Shown: positions 52,807 through 61,289 of the stretch, one piece after another
Layout: every line of letters begins with the position of its first letter
Position numbering within the stretch: the first letter of the stretch is position 1
Assembly: GCF_014084105.1 (NCBI RefSeq)
Contig: NZ_CP048289.1
Coordinates: 9,266,053-9,330,052, forward strand
Direction: 5' to 3'
Origin: Streptacidiphilus sp. P02-A3a
GTDB lineage: Bacteria; Actinomycetota; Actinomycetes; Streptomycetales; Streptomycetaceae
Length of the DNA: 64,000 nt
Made by a program: the position numbers and the translations under genes
Notes under the pieces: generated by a model
The model's database searches: none
Seen by the model: the letters and a program-made list of their open reading frames with translations, nothing else
What the model was told of the DNA's origin: nothing

Positions 52807-53738
52807 CAGCAGCAGCGTCACACCTCAACCTGGACTCCTCCGGGCACCCAGACATCGAGGCCATCTCGGACTACCTTGAGGACCTGCTTGAGCCGCAGGC
52901 CACAGCCGAGCTCACCGCGCACCTGACCGGCTGTGCGGAGTGCCGGGAGTCCCGCGACGCCCTCAATGAGATCCGCGCCCTGCTGGGTCAGACCGAGCTT
53001 CCCTCGATCCCCGAGGACATCGCGCTGCGGATCGACGCTGCCCTCGCCGCCGAAGCCGCAGAACCCGCCGAGGCCGCAGAATCCGCGCAGAAGGCCGTGG
53101 AGGCACCCCGCCGGACCATGGCGCCATCCCCGCCTCCAGGGGCGGCAGCGGGCCCGTCCCGCCCCGCCGGGCGCGGTCCAGGCCGACAGCGGGGCCGGGT
53201 CCTGCGCCGCGCCGCGCTCGGGGTGGCCGCCTTCGCCGCCTGTGGGCTGATCATCACTGCCGTGGTCAACTCCCAGAGCGGTGGCGGTACCAGCGCCGGC
53301 GAGAGCACAGCCGCCAGCAGGTCCGGTACCGCCCAAGTGGGAGGCACTCACCTCACTGCCTTCTCCGAGGCTGGATTCACCCAGCAGATCCAACAGCTGC
53401 TGTCGGCCCCGCCCGCCCAGGGCAGCGGACAGCAGCAGGGCAGTGGGCAGCAGCAGGGCAGTGGCCAGCAGCCGAACGCGGTCTCCACCAGGTCGCCCGC
53501 GGGACGGTCCGCACTCACCACTCCCGGTTGTGTCCTGGCCGCCGTGGACCGTCCCGGCCAGCAGCCGCTCACCGTCTCCCTGGGCAGCTACCAGGGCGCC
53601 GAGGTCTACGCCCTGGTGTACCCGGACACCGCCGACCCCGCGCACGCGGTCAGTGCCTTCCTGGTGAGCGCCTCCTGTGTCGCCGCACCGGGTCACAGCA
53701 CTCCGCTGTTGCTGTCCCGCACCGTGCCGCGTCCCTGA
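52803..53738 (+). CDS. Zinc-finger anti-sigma factor, membrane-anchored
   Basis: 311 residues. The cytoplasmic N-domain has HLTGCAECRES (HxxxCxxC of ZAS anti-sigma factors). One membrane helix (ALGVAAFAACGLIITAVVN, about 135-158) precedes an extracytoplasmic part with a triplicated GSGQQQ repeat and ending in a small domain (LTVSLGSYQGAEVYALVYPD). Controls the upstream SigM by sequestration at the membrane. Confidence 0.9.
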   Translation: MTAAASHLNLDSSGHPDIEAISDYLEDLLEPQATAELTAHLTGCAECRESRDALNEIRALLGQTELPSIPEDIALRIDAALAAEAAEPAEAAESAQKAVEAPRRTMAPSPPPGAAAGPSRPAGRGPGRQRGRVLRRAALGVAAFAACGLIITAVVNSQSGGGTSAGESTAASRSGTAQVGGTHLTAFSEAGFTQQIQQLLSAPPAQGSGQQQGSGQQQGSGQQPNAVSTRSPAGRSALTTPGCVLAAVDRPGQQPLTVSLGSYQGAEVYALVYPDTADPAHAVSAFLVSASCVAAPGHSTPLLLSRTVPRP

Positions 53739-53744
53739 ACGGCT

Positions 53745-53772
53745 GGGAATGCGGGACACTGGTCAACCGTTG
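53745..53772 (+). promoter_or_regulatory. SigR-type promoter of trxB-trxA
   Basis: GGGAAT, 18 bases, GTTG: the thiol-stress sigma R consensus of Streptomyces, about 70 bp upstream of the trxB start. Predicts induction of thioredoxin by disulphide stress. Confidence 0.85.
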
Positions 53773-53840
53773 AGAGGGCACAGGCAGCGATGCCGACCCC
53801 CTCGTCGGCCCAAGGCTTGCGAAGCGAATCAGGAGATGCA

Positions 53841-54800
53841 GTGAGCGACGTCCGTAACGTGATCATCATCGGCTCCGGCCCGGCCGGGTACACAGCCGCG
53901 CTCTACACGGCACGTGCTTCGCTGAGCCCTCTGGTGTTCGAGGGCGCGGTGACCGCCGGCGGTGCGCTGATGAACACCACGGAGGTGGAGAACTTCCCCG
54001 GGTTCCAGGAAGGCATCATGGGCCCCGAGCTCATGGACAACATGCGCGGCCAGGCGGAGCGCTTCGGCGCCGAGCTGATCCCGGACGACGTGGTCGCGGT
54101 CGACCTCACCGGCGAGATCAAGACCGTCACCGACTCCGAGGGCAACATCCACCGGGCCAAGGCAGTGATCGTCACCACCGGATCGCAGCACCGCAAGCTG
54201 GGTCTGCCGCGTGAGGACGAGCTCTCCGGGCGCGGTGTCTCCTGGTGCGCCACCTGTGACGGCTTCTTCTTCCGCGACCAGGACATCGTCGTGGTCGGCG
54301 GCGGCGACACCGCGATGGAGGAGGCCACCTTCCTGTCCCGCTTCGCCAAGTCGGTGACGGTCGTGCACCGCCGCGACAGCCTGCGCGCCAGCAAGACCAT
54401 GCAGGACCGCGCCATCGCCGACCCGAAGATCAGCTTCGCCTGGAACAGCGAGGTGGCCGAGATCCACGGTGACACCAAGCTCAACGGGCTGACCCTGCGC
54501 GACACCGTCACCGGCGAGCTCCGCGAGCTGCCCGTCACCGGCCTGTTCATCGCCGTGGGCCACGACCCGCGTACGGAGCTCTTCAAGGGCCAGCTGGAGC
54601 TCGACGACGAGGGCTACCTCCGCGTCGACGCGCCCTCCACCCGGACCAACCTCTCCGGCGTCTTCGGTGCGGGCGACGTGGTCGACCACACCTACCGCCA
54701 GGCCATCACCGCCGCCGGAACCGGCTGTGCCGCCGCCCTCGACGCCGAGCGCTACCTCGCTGCGCTCGCCCACGTCGAGGCCACCGCCGCGGCCGTCTGA
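53841..54800 (+). CDS. trxB: Thioredoxin reductase
   Basis: 319 residues from GTG 53841 with AGGAG upstream. FAD motif VIIIGSGPAGYTAALYTAR, redox pair in SWCATCDGFFF, NADPH motif VVVGGGDTAMEEA and C-terminal FAD contact GVFGAGDVVDHTYRQA. Reduces TrxA, encoded 49 bp downstream. Confidence 0.98.
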   Translation: MSDVRNVIIIGSGPAGYTAALYTARASLSPLVFEGAVTAGGALMNTTEVENFPGFQEGIMGPELMDNMRGQAERFGAELIPDDVVAVDLTGEIKTVTDSEGNIHRAKAVIVTTGSQHRKLGLPREDELSGRGVSWCATCDGFFFRDQDIVVVGGGDTAMEEATFLSRFAKSVTVVHRRDSLRASKTMQDRAIADPKISFAWNSEVAEIHGDTKLNGLTLRDTVTGELRELPVTGLFIAVGHDPRTELFKGQLELDDEGYLRVDAPSTRTNLSGVFGAGDVVDHTYRQAITAAGTGCAAALDAERYLAALAHVEATAAAV

Positions 54801-54849
54801 CCCACCAACCACCATCCGTCCCAGCCCCCCGCACACCCGAGGAGTCCCC

Positions 54850-55179
54850 GTGGCCGGCGCCACCATCACCGTGACTGACGACACCTTCGCAGCCGACGTA
54901 CTCAAGAGCGACAAGCCCGTGCTCGTCGACTTCTGGGCCACCTGGTGCGGCCCGTGCCGTCAGGTCGCCCCCGCGCTGGAGGAGATCGCCGCCGAGTACG
55001 GCGACAAGCTCACCGTCGCCAAGCTCGACATCGACAACAACCCCAACACCCCCGCCACCTACGGCGTGCTGTCGATCCCGACCATGCACGTCTACCAGAA
55101 CGGCGAGATCGTGAAGACGATCGTGGGCGCCAAGCCCAAGAGCGCTCTGCTGCGTGACCTGGCGCCGTTCATCGGCTAG
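54850..55179 (+). CDS. trxA: Thioredoxin
   Basis: 109 residues from GTG 54850 (GAGGAG upstream). Active site WATWCGPCRQV, cis-Pro in LSIPTMHVYQNGE. Reduces cytoplasmic disulphides. Co-transcribed with trxB; ends 15 bp before a strong terminator. Confidence 0.98.
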   Translation: MAGATITVTDDTFAADVLKSDKPVLVDFWATWCGPCRQVAPALEEIAAEYGDKLTVAKLDIDNNPNTPATYGVLSIPTMHVYQNGEIVKTIVGAKPKSALLRDLAPFIG

Positions 55180-55194
55180 TCCGCGAACGCCCAA

Positions 55195-55230
55195 CGCCGG
55201 GGCGGCCACCCATGGGTGGCCGCCCCGGCG
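55195..55230 (+). terminator. Terminator after trxA
   Basis: Perfect 36-bp palindrome (CGCCGGGGCGGCCACCC on the left arm) followed by TTT. Confidence 0.88.
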
Positions 55231-55237
55231 TTTCCAT

Positions 55238-55251
55238 GTTCCACGTGGAAC
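55238..55251. other. parS-like site 5, two mismatches
   Basis: GTTCCACGTGGAAC, palindromic, in the trxA-cwlM gap. Symmetric changes keep the dyad, so ParB may still bind weakly. Confidence 0.55.
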
Positions 55252-55299
55252 GGCGCGTACGATCAGCAGATCCGATGCAGAGGAGGGGACCCTCGCACC

Positions 55300-56436
55300 A
55301 TGACCCAGCACCTACCCCAGACGTACCGCCGGCAGCTCGGCGACACCGGGCCCGACGTAGCCGAGATTCGTTCCATGCTCACCATGCTGGGCCTGCTCAG
55401 CACCAGCACCTCCAGCGACCTGTTCGACCGGGAGGTCGACGCGGCGGTGCGCTTCTTCCAGCAGCAGCGCGGACTGACCGCGAACGGCGTCGTCGGCCTG
55501 GAGACCTACCGGCACCTCAACGAGGCCCGCTGGCGGCTCGGTGACCGTGTTCTCGGGCACACCCCGGGCAGCCTGCAGATCGGCGACGACGTGGCCCACC
55601 TTCAGCAGCGACTGCTGAACATGGGCTTCGCCCCGGGACGGGTGGACGGCATCTACGGCACCGCCACCGCCCAGGCCCTCAGCGAGTTCCAGCGCAATAT
55701 GGGCCTGTACCCCGACGGCACCCTCGGCCTCACCACCTTCACCGTGCTGGAGCGGCTCTCCAGAACCGTGGTCGGCGGCGCCCCGCATGTCATGCGTGAG
55801 ACCGAGATGCTGCTGCGTTCGGGCCCGGCACTCACCGGCAAGGCCGTGGTGATCGACCCCGGGCACGGGGGAGCCGACCACGGTGTGCTCGCCAACGGCT
55901 TCAGCGAGGCCGCGGTGGTCTGGGAGATCGCCATCCGGCTTGAGGAACGGCTGACCGCCCTCGGCGTCCGGACCTACCTCACCCGGCAGGCCGACGGCGG
56001 TGGCGACGAGACCCAGCGCGCGGAGTTCGCCAACGGCACCGACGCCAACCTGCTGATCTCGCTGCACCTTGAGGGCCACCGCAACCCCGCCGCCTCCGGT
56101 GTCGCCAGCTACTACTACGGCGACGAGACCCGGGGCCGCTGGTCCCATGCCGGGAAGCAGTTCGCCGGGCTGGTCCAGCGGGAGCTGGTGGCCCGCTGCG
56201 GCCTCGGCGACAACCGCAGCCACGCCCGGACCTGGACGCTGCTGCGCTCCACCCGGATGGCCGCGGTGCGGATCGAGCTGGGCTATCTGACCAACCCCGG
56301 CGACGCCGCCCGCATCGGCTCGGCCGAACTCCGCGCCCAGGCCGTCGAGTCCATCGCCGTCGCCGTCCAACGTCTCTACCTCCCGCCGGAGGACGACTCC
56401 CCGACCGGCGTACTGCACCTGCCCGCCCTGGCCTGA
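55300..56436 (+). CDS. cwlM: CwlM-type amidase-fold regulator of wall synthesis
   Basis: 378 residues; no signal peptide, so cytoplasmic. Two peptidoglycan-binding repeats (VAEIRSMLTMLGLLSTST and VAHLQQRLLNMGFAPGRVDG) precede an Amidase_3 domain with VIDPGHGG, NGFSEAAVVWEIA, ISLHLEGHRN and RIELGYLTNPGD, so metal ligands and catalytic Glu are kept. In Mycobacterium tuberculosis the gene in the same place (trxB-trxA-cwlM-hypothetical-parB-parA) is CwlM, a PknB substrate that activates MurA; the same role is inferred. Confidence 0.88.
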   Translation: MTQHLPQTYRRQLGDTGPDVAEIRSMLTMLGLLSTSTSSDLFDREVDAAVRFFQQQRGLTANGVVGLETYRHLNEARWRLGDRVLGHTPGSLQIGDDVAHLQQRLLNMGFAPGRVDGIYGTATAQALSEFQRNMGLYPDGTLGLTTFTVLERLSRTVVGGAPHVMRETEMLLRSGPALTGKAVVIDPGHGGADHGVLANGFSEAAVVWEIAIRLEERLTALGVRTYLTRQADGGGDETQRAEFANGTDANLLISLHLEGHRNPAASGVASYYYGDETRGRWSHAGKQFAGLVQRELVARCGLGDNRSHARTWTLLRSTRMAAVRIELGYLTNPGDAARIGSAELRAQAVESIAVAVQRLYLPPEDDSPTGVLHLPALA

Positions 56437-56437
56437 C

Positions 56438-56469
56438 GCTGTGCGTGTTTCACGTGAAACACGCACAGC
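56438..56469. terminator. Bidirectional terminator with parS core
   Basis: 32-bp perfect palindrome (GCTGTGCGTG arm) between the convergent cwlM and acetyltransferase genes; the centre is parS. Confidence 0.8.
56447..56460. other. parS site 6, perfect
   Basis: GTTTCACGTGAAAC at the centre of the cwlM terminator. Confidence 0.92.
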
Positions 56470-56484
56470 ACCGCACGACTACGG

Positions 56485-57102
56485 CTACAGCGGCCGTAGC
56501 GAAGGCTCCTTCTGGACCGCACCGAGCAGGCGCTCAAGTGCCACCTCGACCTCGCCCTTCCAGGAGATCGCCGACCGCACCTCCAACCGCAGCCGCGGAT
56601 AGCGATGGTGCGGTCGGACCGTCTTGAAGCCGACGGCCAGCAGATGCTCCGCCGGGAGGATGCACCCGGGCTCCTTCCAGCGGGCATCACCGAAGGCCTC
56701 GATCGCCTTGAAGTCCCGCCGGACCAGATCCTTGGCCACCGCCTGAACCAACGTCCGACCGATCCCCTGCCCCTGATAACCGGGCAGCACCCGCGCGGTC
56801 ATCAACTGCACCGCATCCGGCGAGATCGGGCTGGTGGGAAAGGACAGCGAGCGGGGCACATAGGCAGGCGGCGCGTAGAGCACAAAGCCCACCGGAGCAT
56901 CATCGACATAGGCGATCCGCCCGCAGGAACCCCACTCCAGCAGCACCGCGGAGATCCAGGACTCCTTCTCCAGCTCCGGATGCCCCGTCTTGACCGCGGC
57001 TTCGCCGCTCACCTGGTCCAGCTCCCAGAACACGCAGGATCTGCAGGTGACCGGAAGGTCGGAAAGACTGTCCAGCGTCAGCGGTACGAGCCTGCGTCCC
57101 AT
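56485..57102 (-). CDS. GNAT-family acetyltransferase
   Basis: 205 residues. The acetyl-CoA site is in RVLPGYQGQGIGRTLVQAVAK. Also IAYVDDAPVGFVLYAPP and a C-terminal LRLEVRSAISWKGEVEVALE. Two Cys near the start (CRSCVFWEL) may bind metal. Same place as mycobacterial Rv3916c between cwlM and parB. Substrate unknown. Confidence 0.85.
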   Translation of the reverse strand: MGRRLVPLTLDSLSDLPVTCRSCVFWELDQVSGEAAVKTGHPELEKESWISAVLLEWGSCGRIAYVDDAPVGFVLYAPPAYVPRSLSFPTSPISPDAVQLMTARVLPGYQGQGIGRTLVQAVAKDLVRRDFKAIEAFGDARWKEPGCILPAEHLLAVGFKTVRPHHRYPRLRLEVRSAISWKGEVEVALERLLGAVQKEPSLRPL

Positions 57103-57222
57103 GCACCTACACCTCTGGGCTCAGCGGTCAGGAAAACTCGGCGGTCAGAACAACTCAGCGGTCAGGAAAATCCAACCTCGTTCAACGATAAGCGGGGAAA
57201 CACACCGCCAGCACCCCAAGCC

Positions 57223-57260
57223 GAAGGGCCCGCCGTTTCACGTGAAACAACGGGCCCTTC
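57223..57260 (-). terminator. Terminator after parB, with parS loop
   Basis: 10-bp perfect outer stem (GAAGGGCCCG) with an inner parS dyad, 25 bp beyond the parB stop. Confidence 0.75.
57235..57248. other. parS site 7, perfect
   Basis: GTTTCACGTGAAAC in the parB terminator hairpin. Confidence 0.92.
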
Positions 57261-57284
57261 CCACGACACATTCCGCGCCGACGG

Positions 57285-58379
57285 CTACGCCTCGGGTTCG
57301 CCCGGACCGCCGTTCAGCCCCTCCTTCAGCCGCTGCCCCTCACCCGGGGCGAAGGAGTCAAGGATCCGCTTCAGATCCTCCACCGTCGCGAACTCGACCA
57401 CGATCTTGCCCCGATGCGCACCGAGGTCGACCTTCACCCGAGTGTCGAAGCGATCGGAGAGCCGGCTCGCCAAGCTCGCCAGAGCGGGTGAGGGCACCCG
57501 GCCGGCACGCGGCCCACGCGGCTTCGGCTTCGGCTGCTCCGCCTTCGCCAGCATGACGATCTCCTCGACCGTCCGCACCGAAAGCCCCTCGGCGTTGATC
57601 CGGTCCGCCAGCTGCTCCTGTTCCTGCTGGCTCTCCAACCCCAGCAGCGCCCTGGCATGGCCCGCCGAGATGGACTTCGCCGCCACCCGGCGCTGCACCG
57701 AGGGCGGCAGCTTGAGCAACCGCAGCGTGTTGGTCACCTGCGGCCGGGAACGGCCGATCCGGTCGGCCAGCTCGTCATGGCTGCAGGAGAAGTCCCGCAG
57801 TAGCTGGTCATAGGCGGCTGCCTCCTCCAGCGGGTTCAGCTGAGAGCGGTGCAGGTTCTCCAGCAGCGCGTCCAGGAGGAGCTTCTCGTCCTCGGTTGCC
57901 CGGACGATCGCCGGGATGGCCTCCAGACCGGCTTCCCGACAGGCACGCCAGCGGCGCTCGCCCATGATCAGCTCGTAACGGTCCGGAGCGACCTGCCGCA
58001 CCACCACCGGCTGAAGCAGCCCCACCTCCTTGATGGAGTGCACCAGCTCGCTCAGTGCCTCCTCTTCGAAGATGTCACGCGGCTGACGCGGGTTCTGCCT
58101 GATCGCGTCCAACGGGATCTCGGCGAAGTAGGCGCCGTCCACCGCACGCAGCTCCGGCCCCTGGGCCTCGGCCGCCGTTTCACGTGAAACATGGCCATCC
58201 GTCTCCGCCGAGCGCTCCAGAGTGCTCACCGCGCCTGCGGCCTTGGCGGCGGCACTTCCACGTTCCGTGCCCACCGGAGGCACCGAGGCCCCGGGGATAG
58301 CCGTCCTGGTCTCCGGTCCGGCCGCTGCCGGGATCAGTGCTCCCAGCCCCCTGCCCAGACCTCTGCGACGATCGCTCAC
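57285..58379 (-). CDS. parB: Chromosome partition protein ParB
   Basis: 364 residues from GTG 58379. RRGLGRGLGALIP (ParA contact), the CTP-binding/ParB core (IRQNPRQPRDIF, LIMGERRWRACREAG, NLHRSQLNPLEEA), an HTH (DELADRIGRSRPQVTNTLRL) and a C-terminal dimerisation part. Spreads from parS to compact the origin, especially during spore septation. Contains parS site 8 in its own N-terminal codons. Confidence 0.97.
   Translation of the reverse strand: MSDRRRGLGRGLGALIPAAAGPETRTAIPGASVPPVGTERGSAAAKAAGAVSTLERSAETDGHVSRETAAEAQGPELRAVDGAYFAEIPLDAIRQNPRQPRDIFEEEALSELVHSIKEVGLLQPVVVRQVAPDRYELIMGERRWRACREAGLEAIPAIVRATEDEKLLLDALLENLHRSQLNPLEEAAAYDQLLRDFSCSHDELADRIGRSRPQVTNTLRLLKLPPSVQRRVAAKSISAGHARALLGLESQQEQEQLADRINAEGLSVRTVEEIVMLAKAEQPKPKPRGPRAGRVPSPALASLASRLSDRFDTRVKVDLGAHRGKIVVEFATVEDLKRILDSFAPGEGQRLKEGLNGGPGEPEA
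58177..58190. other. parS site 8, perfect, in parB
   Basis: GTTTCACGTGAAAC within parB codons; read on the coding strand as HVSRET. Confidence 0.9.
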
Positions 58380-59425
58380 CGGTTCCCCTCCATCGTGCTG
58401 TGCTGTGCGTCCTGCGCGGACGAGCCCTGCTGCGGCCAGTCCGACTGGGCCGGGCCCTGCTCGGCCATCCGACGCGGCTGCTGCTGGTAGACCCCCGGGT
58501 GGCCGGGATCGGCGGTGAACCGGACGTCCGCCGCCCGGGCCTCGGCCGCCGCACCCCGGAGGGCGATCTCCTTGGCCGCCTCCAGGTAGGAGAGCGCCCC
58601 GGTCGAACTCGGATCATAGGTGAGGACGGTCTGTCCGTAGCTGGGTGCCTCGGAGACTCGCACCGAACGGGGGATGCTGGTCTTCAGCACCTCCTCCGCG
58701 AAGTGGGTGCGTACTTCCTCCGCGACCTGCGAGGCCAGCCTGGTCCGGGCGTCGTACATGGTCAGCAGGATCGTCGAGACATGCAGGTGCGGGTTCAGGT
58801 GGGCCCGGACCAGGTCCACGTTCCGCAGCAACTGGCCCAGCCCCTCCAGCGCGTAGTACTCGCACTGGATCGGGATCAACACCTCGCGCCCAGCGACCAT
58901 GGCGTTCACGGTGAGCAGGCCGAGCGAGGGCGGGCAGTCGATCAGGATGTAGTCCAGCGGCTGTTCATAGGCCTCGATCGCCCGTTGCAGGCGGCTCTCC
59001 CGAGCCACCAGCGAGACCAGTTCGATCTCCGCGCCGGCCAGGTCGATGGTCGCCGGGCAGCAGAACAGTCCCTCGACATCGACCACGGGCTGTACGACAT
59101 CGGCGAGTGGCTTGCCCTCGACCAGGACGTCGTAGATAGAGGGGACCTCGGCATGGTGGTCGATACCCAGGGCGGTGGAGGCATTGCCCTGCGGGTCGAG
59201 GTCGACGACCAGGACCCGGGCACCCTGCATCGCCAGGGAGGCGGCGAGGTTGACCGTGCTGGTGGTCTTCCCGACGCCGCCCTTCTGATTGGCCACCACC
59301 ATCACCCGGGTTCGGGTCGGTCGCGGCAGCGCTTCGGTGGCACGACCCAGCGCCTCCACCGCAGCCTGGGCGGCACGGCCAATGGGAGTGTCATCGCTGA
59401 GAGCGGTGGAATCCAAGTCCTGCAT
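58376..59425 (-). CDS. parA: Chromosome partition ATPase ParA
   Basis: 349 residues from ATG 59425. Deviant Walker A VANQKGGVGKTTSTVN, Walker A' LLVVDLDPQGNAS-type block (VVDLDPQGNAST) and Walker B YILIDCPPSLGLLTVN. The C-terminal Gln-rich tail is long. The frame stays open to 59809, so a longer N-terminus with parS-encoded VSRET and FHVK is possible; no strong ribosome-binding site decides. Overlaps parB by GTGA. Confidence 0.92.
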   Translation of the reverse strand: MQDLDSTALSDDTPIGRAAQAAVEALGRATEALPRPTRTRVMVVANQKGGVGKTTSTVNLAASLAMQGARVLVVDLDPQGNASTALGIDHHAEVPSIYDVLVEGKPLADVVQPVVDVEGLFCCPATIDLAGAEIELVSLVARESRLQRAIEAYEQPLDYILIDCPPSLGLLTVNAMVAGREVLIPIQCEYYALEGLGQLLRNVDLVRAHLNPHLHVSTILLTMYDARTRLASQVAEEVRTHFAEEVLKTSIPRSVRVSEAPSYGQTVLTYDPSSTGALSYLEAAKEIALRGAAAEARAADVRFTADPGHPGVYQQQPRRMAEQGPAQSDWPQQGSSAQDAQHSTMEGNR

Positions 59426-59435
59426 AGGCGTCAGT

Positions 59436-59449
59436 GTTTCACGTGAAAC
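59436..59449. other. parS site 9, perfect
   Basis: GTTTCACGTGAAAC just upstream of the chosen parA start (11 bp), where bound ParB could affect parAB expression. Confidence 0.92.
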
Positions 59450-59730
59450 GGGACGCCTACTACGGGGTCCCGGCAACGGATCCACCAAAGATGACCGTGC
59501 TTCCGCCCCACTCTCCGGCTCCACCGGAATCCCCAGGGCACGCGCCTTACCCGGCACGGGATCACCCCCCTCTTCTGCCTGGCTGTCGCTGGAATCATTG
59601 CGCAGCCCACCGACAAACGGGGACGCTGGCAAGCCATCTGCCCCCGCAGGGGACAGATGTTCACCCGAACGGCGACCGAACTGGCTGGCCTCACGGGCCC
59701 GGCTGAGGATTCCCGGCAGAAGAGAGCGAC

Positions 59731-59744
59731 GTTTCACGTGAAAC
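59731..59744. other. parS site 10, perfect
   Basis: GTTTCACGTGAAAC in the region upstream of parA. Confidence 0.92.
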
Positions 59745-59806
59745 ACGATGCCCGTTATGTCGGAATAGCAGGTCGCGACACTCCGAACAGCACGACACTC
59801 CGAACG

Positions 59807-59856
59807 CACTGAGGGGCCGGTGCTGTTTCACGTGAAACAGCACCGGCCCCTCAGTG
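59807..59856 (-). terminator. 50-bp perfect palindrome with parS, after rsmG
   Basis: 25 bp on each arm pair perfectly, centre parS. Lies 28 bp beyond the rsmG stop on its transcript strand, so a likely terminator; same size and design as the one after ino1. Confidence 0.8.
59825..59838. other. parS site 11, perfect
   Basis: GTTTCACGTGAAAC at the centre of the rsmG/parA palindrome; the most origin-proximal site seen here. Confidence 0.92.
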
Positions 59857-59883
59857 GGACAGCGTCAACCCAGTGGGAGAGCG

Positions 59884-60660
59884 TCAGCGGCGACGGCGGG
59901 GGGCGCCGCGACCACCGGCGGCCGACCGGTCTGCGCGGGCGGCCTTGGCCCGCCGGGCTGCCGCCTTCACCCCGCCCGGGCTCTCGCCCACCTGCACCCG
60001 GACCACATGGGTCGGGGTCTCCACCACTCCCTTACCGGCAATGCCCACCGACCACTCGCGCGCACCCAGCTTCACCAGAGCCGCCTTGTGGTCCGCCAGC
60101 TCCTGCTCCGCCAGATCACCCTTGAGGGCCAGCATCTCGCCGTAAGGGCGCAGCAGCGGCAGTCCCCAACCGGCCAGCCGGTCCAGTGGAGCCACCGCCC
60201 GCGCGGTGACCACGTCCACCGAGAGCTTGCCGATCATCTCCTCGGCCCGACCCCGCACCACGGTCACGTTCTCCAGACCGAGCTCACGGACCGCCTCCTC
60301 CAGGAAGGTGGTGCGGCGCAGCAGCGGTTCCAGCAGGGTGATCCGCACGTCCGGCCGGGCCAGGGCGACCGGGATCCCGGGCAGGCCGGCGCCGGAGCCG
60401 ACGTCGCAGAGCGACACCCCTGGCTCCAGCAGCTCGCCCAGCACCGCGCAGTTCAGGATGTGCCGCTCCCACAGCCGTGGGACTTCGCGGGGGCCGATCA
60501 GTCCCCGTCGGACCCCGGCGTCGGCCAGCAGCTCGGCATAGCGCACGGCCTGGTCGAAGTTGCCGTCGAAGACCTCCCGGGCCGACGCCGGGGCGTCAGG
60601 GAGTTCCTGTCCGGGCTCCTCGGACACCGCGTCCCCGTCTTCCATCGGCACTGCCGACAT
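59884..60660 (-). CDS. rsmG: 16S rRNA m7G527 methyltransferase RsmG
   Basis: 258 residues. SAM site SLCDVGSGAGLPGIPVAL, plus LWERHILNCAVLGELL and VTARAVAPLDRLAGWGLPLL. Methylates G527 of 16S rRNA; loss gives low-level streptomycin resistance. The C-terminal tail is Arg/Ala-rich. Downstream of jag in the rpmH-rnpA-yidD-yidC-jag-rsmG run. Confidence 0.96.
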   Translation of the reverse strand: MSAVPMEDGDAVSEEPGQELPDAPASAREVFDGNFDQAVRYAELLADAGVRRGLIGPREVPRLWERHILNCAVLGELLEPGVSLCDVGSGAGLPGIPVALARPDVRITLLEPLLRRTTFLEEAVRELGLENVTVVRGRAEEMIGKLSVDVVTARAVAPLDRLAGWGLPLLRPYGEMLALKGDLAEQELADHKAALVKLGAREWSVGIAGKGVVETPTHVVRVQVGESPGGVKAAARRAKAARADRSAAGGRGAPRRRR

Positions 60661-60683
60661 CGCCGTTCCCCTCCTCGTCCGGG

Positions 60684-61220
60684 TCAGCCGGCCAGCGAGG
60701 GCAGGACGACGACGAAGCGCTGTGGCTCTTCGCCCTCGGACTCGCTCCGGAGACCGGCGGCGGCGACCGCGTCATGGACGACCTTGCGCTCGAAGGGCGT
60801 CATCGGCCGCAGCTTGACCGGGGCACCGCTCTCCTTGGCCTCCTGGGCGGCCTGGGCGCCCAGCTCCGCCAGTTCCGCACGCTTCCGCGCCCGGAACCCG
60901 GCAATGTCCAGCATGAGCCTGCTTCGCTCGCCCGTCTCCCGGTGCACCGCCAGCCGGGTCAGCTCCTGCAGGGCCTCCAGCACCTCGCCGTCCTGGCCGA
61001 CCAGTCGCAGCAGCGACCGATCGGCGGCCGGGCCCTCACCGATGATGGAGACCGAGGCGCGGTCGCCCTCAACGTCCATGTCGATGTCACCGTCGAGGTC
61101 GGCGATGTCGAGCAGGGCCTCCAGGTAGTCCGCGGCGATCTCGCCTTCCTGCTCCAGGTTGCCGAGCTGGTCGCCCTCGGACTGGTCCTGCTCGACCGGC
61201 GTCACGGTGCCCTCCGTCAC
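60684..61220 (-). CDS. jag: RNA-binding protein Jag/KhpB
   Basis: 178 residues. Acidic N-terminus, KH domain (ASVSIIGEGPAADRSLLRLVG, DGEVLEALQELTRLAVHR) and R3H domain (RPMTPFERKVVHDAVAAAG). The longer N-terminal Jag domain of Firmicutes is absent, as in other actinobacteria. Binds RNA and is linked to membrane insertion and cell division. Confidence 0.94.
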   Translation of the reverse strand: MTEGTVTPVEQDQSEGDQLGNLEQEGEIAADYLEALLDIADLDGDIDMDVEGDRASVSIIGEGPAADRSLLRLVGQDGEVLEALQELTRLAVHRETGERSRLMLDIAGFRARKRAELAELGAQAAQEAKESGAPVKLRPMTPFERKVVHDAVAAAGLRSESEGEEPQRFVVVLPSLAG

Positions 61221-61289
61221 GGATGGCCTCCTTGGGTACTCGTGTGGTGGACAGCAGCAGCGTTGCGGGTAGGTCCGCGGTGGGCGCTA

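Noticed and set aside
59426..59809. N-terminal extension of ParA as certain coding sequence
   Set aside because: The frame is open, but no good ribosome-binding site or family match supports it, and three parS sites crowd the region; kept only as an alternative.
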